Positions 44,249-52,755 of a stretch of DNA of 64,000 bases are shown here, in pieces (the stretch's first letter is position 1; each line of letters opens with the position of its first letter). The notes beneath the pieces were generated by a model that ran no database searches, was not told where the DNA came from, and saw only the letters and a list, made by a program, of their open reading frames with translations. Both the position numbers and the translations under genes were made by a program. The stretch is from Christiangramia flava JLT2011 (GTDB lineage: Bacteria > Bacteroidota > Bacteroidia > Flavobacteriales > Flavobacteriaceae), in the NCBI RefSeq assembly GCF_001951155.1, contig NZ_CP016359.1:2256001-2320000 (forward strand). The letters run 5' to 3'.

Positions 44249-47218
44249 TTATAATATCAAAATCACCAAAGTACCTTTTCCTTTATTAGAACTAATCTGC
44301 AAACTTTGATTATTGTATCCCATAAATGCCAGCCTTTCCCTAGCCAAGCTTGTACCTTTAGACTGATGGGATGAATTTTCGGAAGCATTTTCATATCCAA
44401 TACCATTGTCCTGGATTCTGCATTCTATACTTCCGGAGTCAAGTTCATTGAATGAAATGTTTAAAGTCGGATTCTTAATTTTAGGCGGAAAAGCGTGTAC
44501 AAATACATTTTCAATAAAAGTCTGCATGAGCATAGAAGGGACCTCTACTTCGTAAGTGTCGATATCTGGATCTACATGAAAATTTACTTTTACCGAATCG
44601 TTAAATCTCGTATTTTCAACTTTAATATACGATTTCAGGTATAGGATTTCCTCTTCCAGGGAGATCTTTGGTTTCGTACAGTATTCAAGATTCAATCTTA
44701 TCAACTTTGCAAAATCCCCTAAAAATTCAGAAGCTTTTTCCACATTATTCTCCAGGATGAAATTCTGAATGGAGTTCATCGCATTGAAAATAAAATGAGG
44801 GTTCATCTGGGCTAATAAAGCCTCCATTTTGGTCTCCTCAAAGCGTTTTTGTATCAGACTTTTCTGCGATTCAAATCTTTTATTTTTCCGAATTTCATAC
44901 CGGTATATACTCAGAATAAGCAACGTAATCCCAGCTATAATCAACAAATAAAACCACCATGTCTTCCAAAAAGGTGGTTTGATAGCAAGGTTTAATAATT
45001 TTTGATGGTATTTTGTACCCGTACTATAATCGGTAACTTTTACTTGAATATCGTATGTTGAAGAACTTAAGAAGGGAAGGAAGATTTCAGATTTTGAAAA
45101 CGGTAAACTCCATTTTTCTTTTGGATGAAGTTTGTATTGATACCTTAATTTATCTGGAAATGGATGTGCATTTGTAGCGAATTTAATGAGAACTGTATTT
45201 TCGTCATGATCGAATTCCAATTCATTTTTGGATGATAAATTCTTTAAGGATTTTTCATTATTATTGATGCGAATCTCCGTAAGTTTAAGTTCATTAATTT
45301 TTCTTTCTGCCTCTAAAATCCTGTCCAGTTCAAGAATATAAAACCCACCTTCACTACCTACGAATAAATGATTTTTAAATAATTCAGTGGCCAATAAAGG
45401 TTGATTTAAGCCTTGCTCTTTATCCAGGAAAATTTGTTTCTCGTTGTTTAAAAATGTGAGTCCTTTTTCCGTAGCAATGATCAGGTATTCCTTATATGAA
45501 CTTAGGAATGATATCGTGTTTCCCTGAATTTTTGCTCTCGGAATTTTCTTCAGGATTTCAAAAGACTTATGGTCATTTACGATGTAGATGTCTCCAAATT
45601 CAGTTGAAATGGCCAGTTTGTCACCTATGGGAGAAATATGCCTTAGCTGTTTTTCAGGCCATATATCACTATTTAAATATGAAATAAAACGATCATTTCT
45701 CCATTTATAAAGTCCTGAAAACACAGATAAGAAATAAGTTTCTTCTTCATTTCTGAAACTATTTACGATCATGGTAGGGGTAGCGGGATCTTCAGGACTG
45801 TAATAGTGATAATCAAAGGCATTCAGGTCTGTGTAAACTCTTACTCCGCCATATGGGTGTGTTTCGATTAGCTTTCCATCCTGGGTAAAATTAATTTCTT
45901 CAGAATGTATAGGGATGTAACGCTTAAGTTTACCAGAATTGCCAACAGCAAAAATTCCAATATTTGTATTTATCCAGTAATTTTCTTCAAATACCTTTAT
46001 GTCATAAAATCTAATCTCTTCAGCCGGTGTTTCATAGTCCAGTTCGTAAAACGAATCTTCATGCTTGGGTAAATTCAAAGAATTTTTACTTACATAATTT
46101 TCCTGCCATTCTTTGAAACGTTTTAATGAGATGGTATTCGAGGTTTTGCCTATTATTTGCAATCCCTGGCTTGATAAGGTAGCCGAGGAAAATTTTGTGC
46201 GTGTGAAACCTAGAACCTTTCCGGGTAGCGGATGAAAGCTAACATCCTGACTAAGATTGATCTCATGTAGACCTTCGTCCAGAGTTCCAATGTAAAGTTT
46301 ATCCAATTCAGGGTCATATTCTAACGAGTAAACCTGGTTGCTATTTACATTAAAATCTGCTGCCCTGGAAACGAATTTTTCTCCATCTATCTCAAAGATG
46401 CCACCACTGGTATCATAAATACCCCAGGCCCCCGCGAACATTTTATCATTTTTTGTTTGAACCTGTTGCCAGATTATAGATTTACCAAGTTGTTCAGTAT
46501 TTTCCGAAGCATTTTGCTGTAGATATTTTGCTAAATGTTCCTTGGTGGAATAACCTTTCTGGTTACTATAGATACTATCATTTTTAACAAAAACAGAATA
46601 TATAGGTTTGCGATCGTTTATTTTTTTTAAACGAAGCGTGTTTTCATCTTCTGCAACCGAATAAACTCCGGTTTTGTAAGTGGTTAGATATAGCTGGTCT
46701 TTATATTCAAAAAATCCGCTCACCCGGAACAGGTCATCAGTTTCTGAATAATCCCAGGAACTTACCTTATAGTTCTTAATATTGATCCTGGATACACCAT
46801 CACTGGTGCCTACATACATAAAATCTCCATATGGAAACAGTTTAGTGATCTCATTATGTACCAGTCCGTCATTTTCGGAAATTATTCTGAATTCTGTGCC
46901 GTTATAAATGCTTATTCCGGCTCCGTAGCTTCCAAACCACATGTTCTGAAAAATGTCTTCTGAAATAGCCCAGCAACTATTCAGAGCAAGCCCATCTTCT
47001 TCAAAATAACTTTCAAAAACACCATTCTTTTTGCTTACTATTCCATTATCGGTTCCAATCCATAGTGTGTTTGTGCTATCCACAAACAACGATCTTATCG
47101 TATTATTGGGTAAGACGTTGCTAGCATTATAAACCTTTCCCGGGTATTTTTGAGAAAATACACTCCAGCTAATTAATAAAACGAGTAAGAGAAGTCTATT
47201 GATTTTGGAGAACAGCAT
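44249..47218 (-). CDS. LytS-type sensor histidine kinase with Reg_prop beta-propeller
   Basis: 989 residues. Signal peptide (about 1-22), a large periplasmic propeller built of Reg_prop blades (for example LFVDSTNTLWIGTDNG, ISEDIFQNMWFGSYG), a Y_Y_Y-like domain near 680-745, one membrane span (about 748-770) and a C-terminal His kinase of the LytS/YehU type, with the phospho-accepting His in MNPHFIFNAMNSI (about 806) and the ATP-binding DNGIGYEN and GTSLARERL motifs. Unlike hybrid two-component systems of Bacteroides, no response regulator is fused. The 3' end of the partner regulator gene overlaps the start by 23 bases. Confidence 0.92.
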   Translation of the reverse strand: MLFSKINRLLLLVLLISWSVFSQKYPGKVYNASNVLPNNTIRSLFVDSTNTLWIGTDNGIVSKKNGVFESYFEEDGLALNSCWAISEDIFQNMWFGSYGAGISIYNGTEFRIISENDGLVHNEITKLFPYGDFMYVGTSDGVSRINIKNYKVSSWDYSETDDLFRVSGFFEYKDQLYLTTYKTGVYSVAEDENTLRLKKINDRKPIYSVFVKNDSIYSNQKGYSTKEHLAKYLQQNASENTEQLGKSIIWQQVQTKNDKMFAGAWGIYDTSGGIFEIDGEKFVSRAADFNVNSNQVYSLEYDPELDKLYIGTLDEGLHEINLSQDVSFHPLPGKVLGFTRTKFSSATLSSQGLQIIGKTSNTISLKRFKEWQENYVSKNSLNLPKHEDSFYELDYETPAEEIRFYDIKVFEENYWINTNIGIFAVGNSGKLKRYIPIHSEEINFTQDGKLIETHPYGGVRVYTDLNAFDYHYYSPEDPATPTMIVNSFRNEEETYFLSVFSGLYKWRNDRFISYLNSDIWPEKQLRHISPIGDKLAISTEFGDIYIVNDHKSFEILKKIPRAKIQGNTISFLSSYKEYLIIATEKGLTFLNNEKQIFLDKEQGLNQPLLATELFKNHLFVGSEGGFYILELDRILEAERKINELKLTEIRINNNEKSLKNLSSKNELEFDHDENTVLIKFATNAHPFPDKLRYQYKLHPKEKWSLPFSKSEIFLPFLSSSTYDIQVKVTDYSTGTKYHQKLLNLAIKPPFWKTWWFYLLIIAGITLLILSIYRYEIRKNKRFESQKSLIQKRFEETKMEALLAQMNPHFIFNAMNSIQNFILENNVEKASEFLGDFAKLIRLNLEYCTKPKISLEEEILYLKSYIKVENTRFNDSVKVNFHVDPDIDTYEVEVPSMLMQTFIENVFVHAFPPKIKNPTLNISFNELDSGSIECRIQDNGIGYENASENSSHQSKGTSLARERLAFMGYNNQSLQISSNKGKGTLVILIL

Positions 47219-47945
47219 TTAAAAATTCTTCTTCTTTTCTGAATGATACCGGCAATTTTTCTCCATTGGTTACTTCAACTTCTTTGTTAGACTTGTTGTA
47301 CCTAACAACGAAATTAAGATTCAAAACATAGCTTTTGTGAATTCTTATAAAATGAGGAGGTAGAATCTCTTCTACGAATTTCAGGGTTCTGGCAGTGAGT
47401 TTTTCAATTCCATCTATGCGTTTCACCTTGCAGTAATTGCTTTCAGCTTTACAATAAAGGATCTGGTTGGAATGAATAAATTCAAATCCTTCCGTAGTAG
47501 GGAACGCGATTTTACTGGTATTTTGATCATTAACATTTAAATTCTCCAGCAATAAGGAAAGTTTCTTTTGAGCAAAACTGTGTTCGCTTTTCGATTCAAA
47601 CCTTTTAATAGCCTGGGCAAGATCAACGTGGTTGATGGGTTTTAGAATATAATCCAGAGCACTCCGTCTTATTGCATCAATAGCATACTTGCTGTATGCC
47701 GTGATAAAGATGGTTTCAAAATTCACTTTATCGAAATAGCGGAAAAGCTCAAATCCATTTTTCTCGGGCATCTGAATATCCAGAAACACTAAATCTGGCT
47801 CATATGTTTGAATGGCAATTACCCCTGCGTCTACCGATCTGCACTTGGCGGTAATATTGAATTTATGCGGAAAGTACTTGTGCAACGTTTTTTCCAATAA
47901 ATTCTGAGCATTGACTTCGTCATCAATTATAACTGTTTTGATCAT
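47196..47945 (-). CDS. LytTR-family response regulator
   Basis: 249 residues. Receiver domain (1-120) with the acidic pocket DDE (8-10), the phospho-accepting Asp56 in VFLDIQMP and the conserved Lys in ALDYILKPI; then a LytTR DNA-binding domain (about 140-245; ARTLKFVEEILPPHFIRIHKS, YVLNLNFVVRY). The protein should pair with the kinase downstream, with which it shares 23 bases. LytTR regulators bind direct repeats about 10 bases apart, but no target site is evident in the upstream region. Confidence 0.95.
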   Translation of the reverse strand: MIKTVIIDDEVNAQNLLEKTLHKYFPHKFNITAKCRSVDAGVIAIQTYEPDLVFLDIQMPEKNGFELFRYFDKVNFETIFITAYSKYAIDAIRRSALDYILKPINHVDLAQAIKRFESKSEHSFAQKKLSLLLENLNVNDQNTSKIAFPTTEGFEFIHSNQILYCKAESNYCKVKRIDGIEKLTARTLKFVEEILPPHFIRIHKSYVLNLNFVVRYNKSNKEVEVTNGEKLPVSFRKEEEFLNAVLQNQ

Positions 47946-48748
47946 ACTGGGATATTCTTAAAGAAAGCACTAATCTAATAGAAAATATAGAATAGGTCGT
48001 TTTTACTATGTTTTTGTAATTCTATTTCTTTAAACATGAGTACTCTTTAATAATTTAACTCAGTTGTCGGGAATTTAGAACTATTCAAAAAACAAACAAA
48101 TTAGAAGTCACGTAAAAATGGCCTTTCTTCAAATTGACTATTTTTTATGTTCCCACCGACCCGTACCTTTGATTTATTTGAGAAATAAATTCATTAAATC
48201 TTTCTTAGTTACTGGTTTATTGTCTTATTGAGTTAAAACTGATCTTGTTAAATTCATTAGACCATCTCCAAACTGTTTTTTCTAAACCTTTTTTCTGATT
48301 TTTCATTGGATAAGCACGGTGGAGTTGCATTTTCAAATTTTCGTTTCAGTAGATGTAATCGAACCCGGCAGCGACCAGAGCATTTTCGACTTCAAATTGC
48401 TTATTAAAGATGCTCTTTCCAATATCACGTTTCTTCAAAATTCCTGGTTTGGTCCAATAATGGAGGCTTGATCAATCTGTTTCAAAATTTGGCTGACGAT
48501 TTAGTAGCTTTAATTCTTTAGAATTTTCATTTCCCCTTCACAAATCTCAATCTGATTTTTGTTTCTTTTAATTCTGTAAAAATTTTATCTAATTCTCATT
48601 CTTTCATGGATGGGGCTTTTTTCTTCTCATTACTATCTTCTATCATACTCAAAGCTATTTCAATTTCTTTATCTACATCAAATCAAAAACGTTTATTATA
48701 ATTGGAAAAAGATTAATCAATTTCGAATTCTCGAACGAAAATTGCTAC
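47946..48748. other. AT-rich stretch with a decayed minus-strand reading frame
   Basis: Over 800 bases without an intact gene. On the minus strand between about 48690 and 48180, readable blocks alternate among frames and are broken by stops: a block with ELDKIFTELKETKI near 48600-48550, one with SIFNKQFEVENALVAAGFDY near 48410-48350, and one with WRWSNEFNKISFNSIRQ just downstream. It reads like the remains of one gene. I cannot name the family. Confidence 0.45.
48180..48690 (-). pseudogene. Probable decayed gene, family unknown
   Basis: Peptide-like blocks in successive frames of the minus strand, separated by stops and apparent frameshifts, in a region where no frame is open over its full length. 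The block around FEVENALVAAGFDYIY ends at a TGA and continues in the same frame as NENLKMQLHRAYP, suggesting a nonsense mutation. Confidence is limited because base composition is low in GC and chance similarity is possible. Confidence 0.35.
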
Positions 48749-48955
48749 ATGAAATTCTACTATTCCACAACTGTTCCTGATGAACATGGCAGTATCATCA
48801 TTCATCGGGACAATTGTCTTAGTCTGCCACAGGTGGACGAGAGACTGTATCTCGGGATTTTCGCCAACGGTAACCTTGCGGTAGAGAAAGCCAGGCTTGC
48901 CTATCAAATCCAGAAATTGCGCATTTGTGATTGCTGTGGGGATGAAGCATTATAA
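48749..48955 (+). CDS. Small Cys-rich conserved hypothetical protein
   Basis: 68 residues, no signal peptide. DEHGSIIIHRDNC (11-23) followed by LPQVDERLYLGIF and a C-terminal CDCCGDE gives Cys23, Cys60, Cys62 and Cys63 plus His13 and His19, a likely metal or zinc-binding arrangement. Similar small proteins appear across Bacteroidota without a known function. The gene has its own terminator and lies directly upstream of the Fur-family regulator and metal ATPase, so a role in metal handling is conceivable but only by neighbourhood. Confidence 0.72.
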   Translation: MKFYYSTTVPDEHGSIIIHRDNCLSLPQVDERLYLGIFANGNLAVEKARLAYQIQKLRICDCCGDEAL

Positions 48956-48961
48956 TTTTAG

Positions 48962-48990
48962 AGCCGGAAAGTGATTTCCGGTTTTTTATT
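48962..48990 (+). terminator. Terminator after the small Cys-rich protein
   Basis: CCGGAAA, GTGA, TTTCCGG 7-bp stem with a 4-base loop, followed by six T. Confidence 0.88.
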
Positions 48991-49028
48991 TCTGTCACAT
49001 CCCGTAACTTTAGGCAGTATTTCAACTT

Positions 49029-49430
49029 ATGGAAGATATCAGCAGCATTCTTAAAAAGCACGACATCCGCCCAACCGCAATGCGTTTGCTGATCTATCAG
49101 TTTCTTAAGGATAAAGATGTCGCACTGGCCTTGAACGATATCGAAATCGCTTTTGATAATTCTGAAAGAACCACTCTTTATCGTACCATCAAAACCTTTG
49201 AAAAAAACGGTATCGTGCATCAGATCGATGATGGTACTGGGGTCATGAAATATGCACTGGATGAAGAAAATGCCGGGAAAGCCGCCCTCCACTTACATTT
49301 TCATTGTAATCGCTGCAACGAGACTGTTTGCTTGACCGATCATAAAATTCCTCATATCAATCTTCCCTCCGGTTACCGGGCAGAAGATATGAACCTGGTG
49401 CTCAAAGGCCTTTGCGATAAATGCACTTAG
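49029..49430 (+). CDS. Fur family metalloregulator
   Basis: 133 residues. N-terminal winged helix (about 1-80; RPTAMRLLIYQFL, SERTTLYRTIKTFEKNGIVHQI) and a C-terminal dimerisation domain. HLHFHCNRC supplies His ligands of the regulatory site and the first Cys pair of the structural zinc; the second pair is CDKC at the C-terminus. Fur, Zur and PerR cannot be told apart with certainty; the short protein lacking extended His clusters and the neighbouring metal exporter suggest control of metal efflux or zinc. The metal ATPase gene starts 38 bases downstream, so the regulator probably controls or is co-transcribed with it. Confidence 0.92.
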   Translation: MEDISSILKKHDIRPTAMRLLIYQFLKDKDVALALNDIEIAFDNSERTTLYRTIKTFEKNGIVHQIDDGTGVMKYALDEENAGKAALHLHFHCNRCNETVCLTDHKIPHINLPSGYRAEDMNLVLKGLCDKCT

Positions 49431-49468
49431 ATTGCACGTTTTTGAAGCTATCTTCGTAAATAAAAAAG

Positions 49469-51448
49469 ATGGCTTGTAGTAATTGCAATGGAAAATCACA
49501 TTCACACGATCATTCTGCTGGATTTTTAGGAGAAAAAACGGAGTTGTATTTCGCTATCCTCAGCGGAATTTTTCTGATTGGTGGATACCTTTTACATACT
49601 TTTACCGATCTTTCTGAAATCACCATTATCGTCATTTACGCGATATCCTACATTTTCGGTGGATTCTTCACGCTGAAGGAGGCCATCCAGGAAATTTCCC
49701 ATGGTCGCTTCGAAATTGATTTTTTAATGCTGGTCGCCGCAATTGGCGCGGCATTTCTGAATAAGTGGGCAGAAGGTGCGCTATTGTTGTTCCTTTTTAG
49801 TCTGGGACACGCTCTCGAGCATATGGCAATGGAAAAAGCCAGAAAATCTATCGAATCCCTTACCAATCTTTCACCAAAGACTGCACTGAAGAAAGTAAAT
49901 GGGAATTTTGAGGAAGTCGCGGTTGAAGATCTTCAGGTTGGGGATATCATCCGCGTGAAACCCAATTCCGCAGTGAGTGCTGATGGTGTGGTAGTTTCAG
50001 GTAAATCCAGTGTCAATCAGGCGCCCATAACCGGGGAGAGTATTCCGGTTGATAAAGAAGCTCATCCGGAAGCATCCAAAGAATTTTCCGCAGATGAGGA
50101 TATTAACGAGAAAAACCGTGTTTTTGCCGGTTCCATTAATGGTGATAATGTGCTGGAGATCTACGTGATCCGTGAATATCAGGATTCTACCTTACAGCGT
50201 TTGGTGAATATGGTCCAGGAAGCCCAGGAGAAGAAATCTCCCACACAGTTGCTGGCCGATAAATTTGAAAAATATTACGTGCCAGCTGTGCTGATCCTGA
50301 TCGTATTGCTGAATTTTGCTTTTCTGGTGATCGATGAAACTTGGTCGGAAAGTTTTTATCGGTCTATGGCCGCATTAGTGGCGGCAAGCCCTTGTGCGCT
50401 GGCGATTTCCACTCCTTCCGCAGTGTTAAGCGGAATTGCCCGCGCGGGAAAAGGAGGGGTGCTCATCAAGGGAGGAAAACCTCTGGAAGATCTTGGCACA
50501 CTACGCGCCATTGCTTTTGATAAAACGGGGACGCTTACGGAAGGTAAGCCGAAACTCACCGATTTTATATTGCTGAATGATGCTGAAAAAGAGCAGGTTT
50601 ATGCCGAGATCATAGCTCTGGAAAATACCAGCAACCACCCTTTGGCACGAGCTATTGTACGGGATGGGAAAAAGGAATTTTCAGGAAACCTTCGTTTGCC
50701 GGAAGTGCAAAATGTGGAAGCGGTCCAGGGGAAGGGGATTACCGGAGAAGTTTCAGGTGAGATGATCAAAATCGGAAATCTGGAGCTGTTTGAAAATGTT
50801 CCGCAGGACACTTCTGAAAGGATCAATGCATTGGAAAAAGAAGGGAAGACAGTGATGCTGGCGAAATCAGGTTCAGATTTCGTCGCAATTCTTGCTCTGA
50901 TGGATGTGCCAAGAGAGGCGGCCAAAGAAACTCTTTCCAGGCTTCAGAAAATTGGGATCCGAAAAATGATCATGCTTACCGGCGATAACCAGGAAGTGGC
51001 CCAGGCAGTTGCAAAAGAAATTGGGCTGACTGATGCTTACGGAAGTTTGCTTCCGCAGGAAAAGGTGGATAAAATCAAAGAACTTAAAAAAAGCGAATCC
51101 AAAATTGCCATGGTAGGCGATGGGGTTAACGATGCGCCAGCAATAGCCAATTCTACCGTAGGAATTGCCATGGGAGCCGCGGGGAGTGACGTGGCACTCG
51201 AGACCGCTGATGTTGCGCTGATGGCAGATAAATTGGAAATTTTACCCTTTGCGATCGCCTTAAGTCGCAAATCCAGGCAAATCATTAAACAGAACCTATG
51301 GATCAGCCTGGGAGTTGTGGCCCTGCTACTTCCATCTACAATCTTCGGGCTGGCTAATATTGGTATCGCAGTGGTTTTTCATGAGGGCTCGACCATTGTA
51401 GTAGTACTCAATGCGCTTCGTTTATTAGGATTTAATTATCGCTCGTAA
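49469..51448 (+). CDS. P1B-4 type heavy-metal-exporting ATPase
   Basis: 659 residues. The N-terminus is a short Cys/His-rich tail (MACSNCNGKSHSHDHS) and not a typical HMA domain. About six to eight membrane segments surround the ATPase core: the phosphatase TGES motif, Asp351 in DKTGTLTEG, and GDGVNDAPA. The transport motif is SPC (307-309), and near the end is HEGST (638-642). SPC together with HEGxT defines subgroup P1B-4, whose members export Co2+ or Fe2+ (CoaT, PfeT, CtpD), so cobalt or ferrous iron efflux is likelier than Zn/Cd/Pb. Regulator of the Fur family directly upstream. Confidence 0.93.
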   Translation: MACSNCNGKSHSHDHSAGFLGEKTELYFAILSGIFLIGGYLLHTFTDLSEITIIVIYAISYIFGGFFTLKEAIQEISHGRFEIDFLMLVAAIGAAFLNKWAEGALLLFLFSLGHALEHMAMEKARKSIESLTNLSPKTALKKVNGNFEEVAVEDLQVGDIIRVKPNSAVSADGVVVSGKSSVNQAPITGESIPVDKEAHPEASKEFSADEDINEKNRVFAGSINGDNVLEIYVIREYQDSTLQRLVNMVQEAQEKKSPTQLLADKFEKYYVPAVLILIVLLNFAFLVIDETWSESFYRSMAALVAASPCALAISTPSAVLSGIARAGKGGVLIKGGKPLEDLGTLRAIAFDKTGTLTEGKPKLTDFILLNDAEKEQVYAEIIALENTSNHPLARAIVRDGKKEFSGNLRLPEVQNVEAVQGKGITGEVSGEMIKIGNLELFENVPQDTSERINALEKEGKTVMLAKSGSDFVAILALMDVPREAAKETLSRLQKIGIRKMIMLTGDNQEVAQAVAKEIGLTDAYGSLLPQEKVDKIKELKKSESKIAMVGDGVNDAPAIANSTVGIAMGAAGSDVALETADVALMADKLEILPFAIALSRKSRQIIKQNLWISLGVVALLLPSTIFGLANIGIAVVFHEGSTIVVVLNALRLLGFNYRS

Positions 51449-51453
51449 ATAAA

Positions 51454-51495
51454 TCGGAAATATTCCGATAATTTATTTAAATTTGGAAATATTCC
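51454..51495. promoter_or_regulatory. Two palindromic operator candidates ahead of the S24 repressor
   Basis: TCGGAA-ATA-TTCCGA at 51454-51468 is a perfect 6-bp inverted repeat; a second copy with core GGAA-ATA-TTCC is at 51485-51495. Centres are 29 bases apart, close to three helical turns. Both lie between the ATPase stop and the S24 gene ATG, a typical place for self-repression. Confidence 0.62.
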
Positions 51496-51508
51496 TAAAA
51501 TTACGATT

Positions 51509-52279
51509 ATGGGTACACCGGGAAGCATCGAAGTAAAACATTTTAAAGAAGTTCGGGAAGAACACAATTATACCCAGGCTGAATTTGCAGTGCTGCTGGG
51601 AATTAACAATTCCACCGCAGATATTGAACGCGGAAAGACCAAGCTCTCCGGAAAAGTGGTTGCGGAATTGCTTCGCCAATTTGGAATTAATCCCTTATGG
51701 CTGTTTGGGGATAGTGGGCAGAAATACCTGAAAATTTCCAAAGGTGATGTAAGTCCAAAAGTTGTGACCGTTGATAATTCAGACAATGAAAACATTGTTT
51801 TGGTTAACCAAAAGGCCGCTGCCGGTTATCCTCATAATATCGGCGATGTGGAATGGTACCATCAACTGCCGGCTTTTGATTTTCCGTTACCGGAATTCCG
51901 TAATGCGACTTATCGTGGCTTCCAGATAGAAGGTGACAGTATGTTGCCCGATTATCGTCCCGGTGAATGGGTAATGGGAAAGGCTGTTGCAAGTATTGAT
52001 GAAGCCACTAATAACCGCGTGTATGTAATTGTGATGTACGATTCGGTTTTGGTAAAGAAACTTCAAAAGCTGCCTGATCCTACAAAAGTTTTGCTGATTT
52101 CCTTAAATGAAGAATATCTTCCGCTGGAGATCAGTATTGGGGAAATCCAGGAAATCTGGCAGGTAAATTCGAAATTAACTTTCAATCTGGACAATCCTTC
52201 TAATAGTGGTTTGTTTCAGGAATTACAACGTTCCATGAATGAATTGAAAAAAGAGCTTCAGTCTTTTAAAAGAGCATAA
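51509..52279 (+). CDS. S24-type self-cleaving transcriptional repressor
   Basis: 256 residues. N-terminal XRE-type helix-turn-helix (about 8-70; TQAEFAVLLGINNSTADIERG) and a C-terminal S24 peptidase domain of the LexA/CI type. Catalytic Ser144 lies in GDSMLPDYRPG and the general-base Lys183 in SVLVKKL. An Ala-Gly pair at 105-106 sits 39 residues before the Ser, the spacing seen in phage lambda CI (111-112 and 149), so self-cleavage upon RecA activation is plausible. A C-terminal helical tail follows (about 225-256). Two palindromes just upstream suggest autorepression. Found alone, without phage genes around it. Confidence 0.9.
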   Translation: MGTPGSIEVKHFKEVREEHNYTQAEFAVLLGINNSTADIERGKTKLSGKVVAELLRQFGINPLWLFGDSGQKYLKISKGDVSPKVVTVDNSDNENIVLVNQKAAAGYPHNIGDVEWYHQLPAFDFPLPEFRNATYRGFQIEGDSMLPDYRPGEWVMGKAVASIDEATNNRVYVIVMYDSVLVKKLQKLPDPTKVLLISLNEEYLPLEISIGEIQEIWQVNSKLTFNLDNPSNSGLFQELQRSMNELKKELQSFKRA

Positions 52280-52312
52280 AAAAAGCCCTTTTTTTTCAAA
52301 AAGGGCTTTTAG
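52278..52312. terminator. Two-way terminator after the S24 repressor
   Basis: AAAAGCCCTTTTT pairs with AAAAAGGGCTTTT; a perfect 13-bp stem flanked by A and T, serving both the S24 gene and, from the other side, the small lipoprotein gene. Confidence 0.9.
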
Positions 52313-52364
52313 TGTTGGTCAGTTTTGCCTTAAAAGGCTTTTTTCATAATCGGTATTAGCCAGA

Positions 52365-52661
52365 TTAATAATCGTCGTTACCGTCAACTTCGTCAGCAGC
52401 GTCATTTACAGCGTCGCTGGTTTCGTTAGCTGCTTTTTTCACTGCGTCTCCAGTTTCGTTGGCAGCATTTTCAACAGCGTCACCAACGTCCTGTCCGGCT
52501 TCCTGAAGGTCGTCTGCCACATCATCGGCATCATCGTTTACATCATCCATGTCGTCAGACATTTCTGTGTCATCTGAATTATTATTAGCGGTATCTCTAC
52601 AGGAAGTAAAGAAAATTCCCATGGTAAATACCATTGCTAACATTAAAATTGGCTTTTTCAT
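52365..52661 (-). CDS. Small lipoprotein with acidic helical repeats
   Basis: 98 residues from ATG 52661; the frame extends ten codons further up without a lipoprotein start. Signal peptide with lipobox FFTSC (Cys about 20). The mature part is very acidic, first with DDMDDVNDDADDVADDL and then with a repeat (AVENAANETGDAVKKAANETSDAVND) that recalls the amphipathic 11-residue helices of apolipoprotein- or LEA-like proteins. Envelope protein of unknown function. A second small lipoprotein gene with the same SCRDT lipobox lies about 95 bases upstream. Confidence 0.8.
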   Translation of the reverse strand: MKKPILMLAMVFTMGIFFTSCRDTANNNSDDTEMSDDMDDVNDDADDVADDLQEAGQDVGDAVENAANETGDAVKKAANETSDAVNDAADEVDGNDDY

Positions 52662-52755
52662 CTTTATTAGTTTTTTGGTTTTGTTCAACAAATGTAAAAG
52701 GCTAAGCCTAGCAAAAGTTTAAATTGCTGCTAAACTTTTCATAAAACAACTTGAT

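Noticed and set aside
42008..48750. Integration of a mobile element at tRNA-Leu
   Set aside because: No integrase, no transposase and no second copy of the tRNA 3' end were found; only the composition and decay suggest an island.
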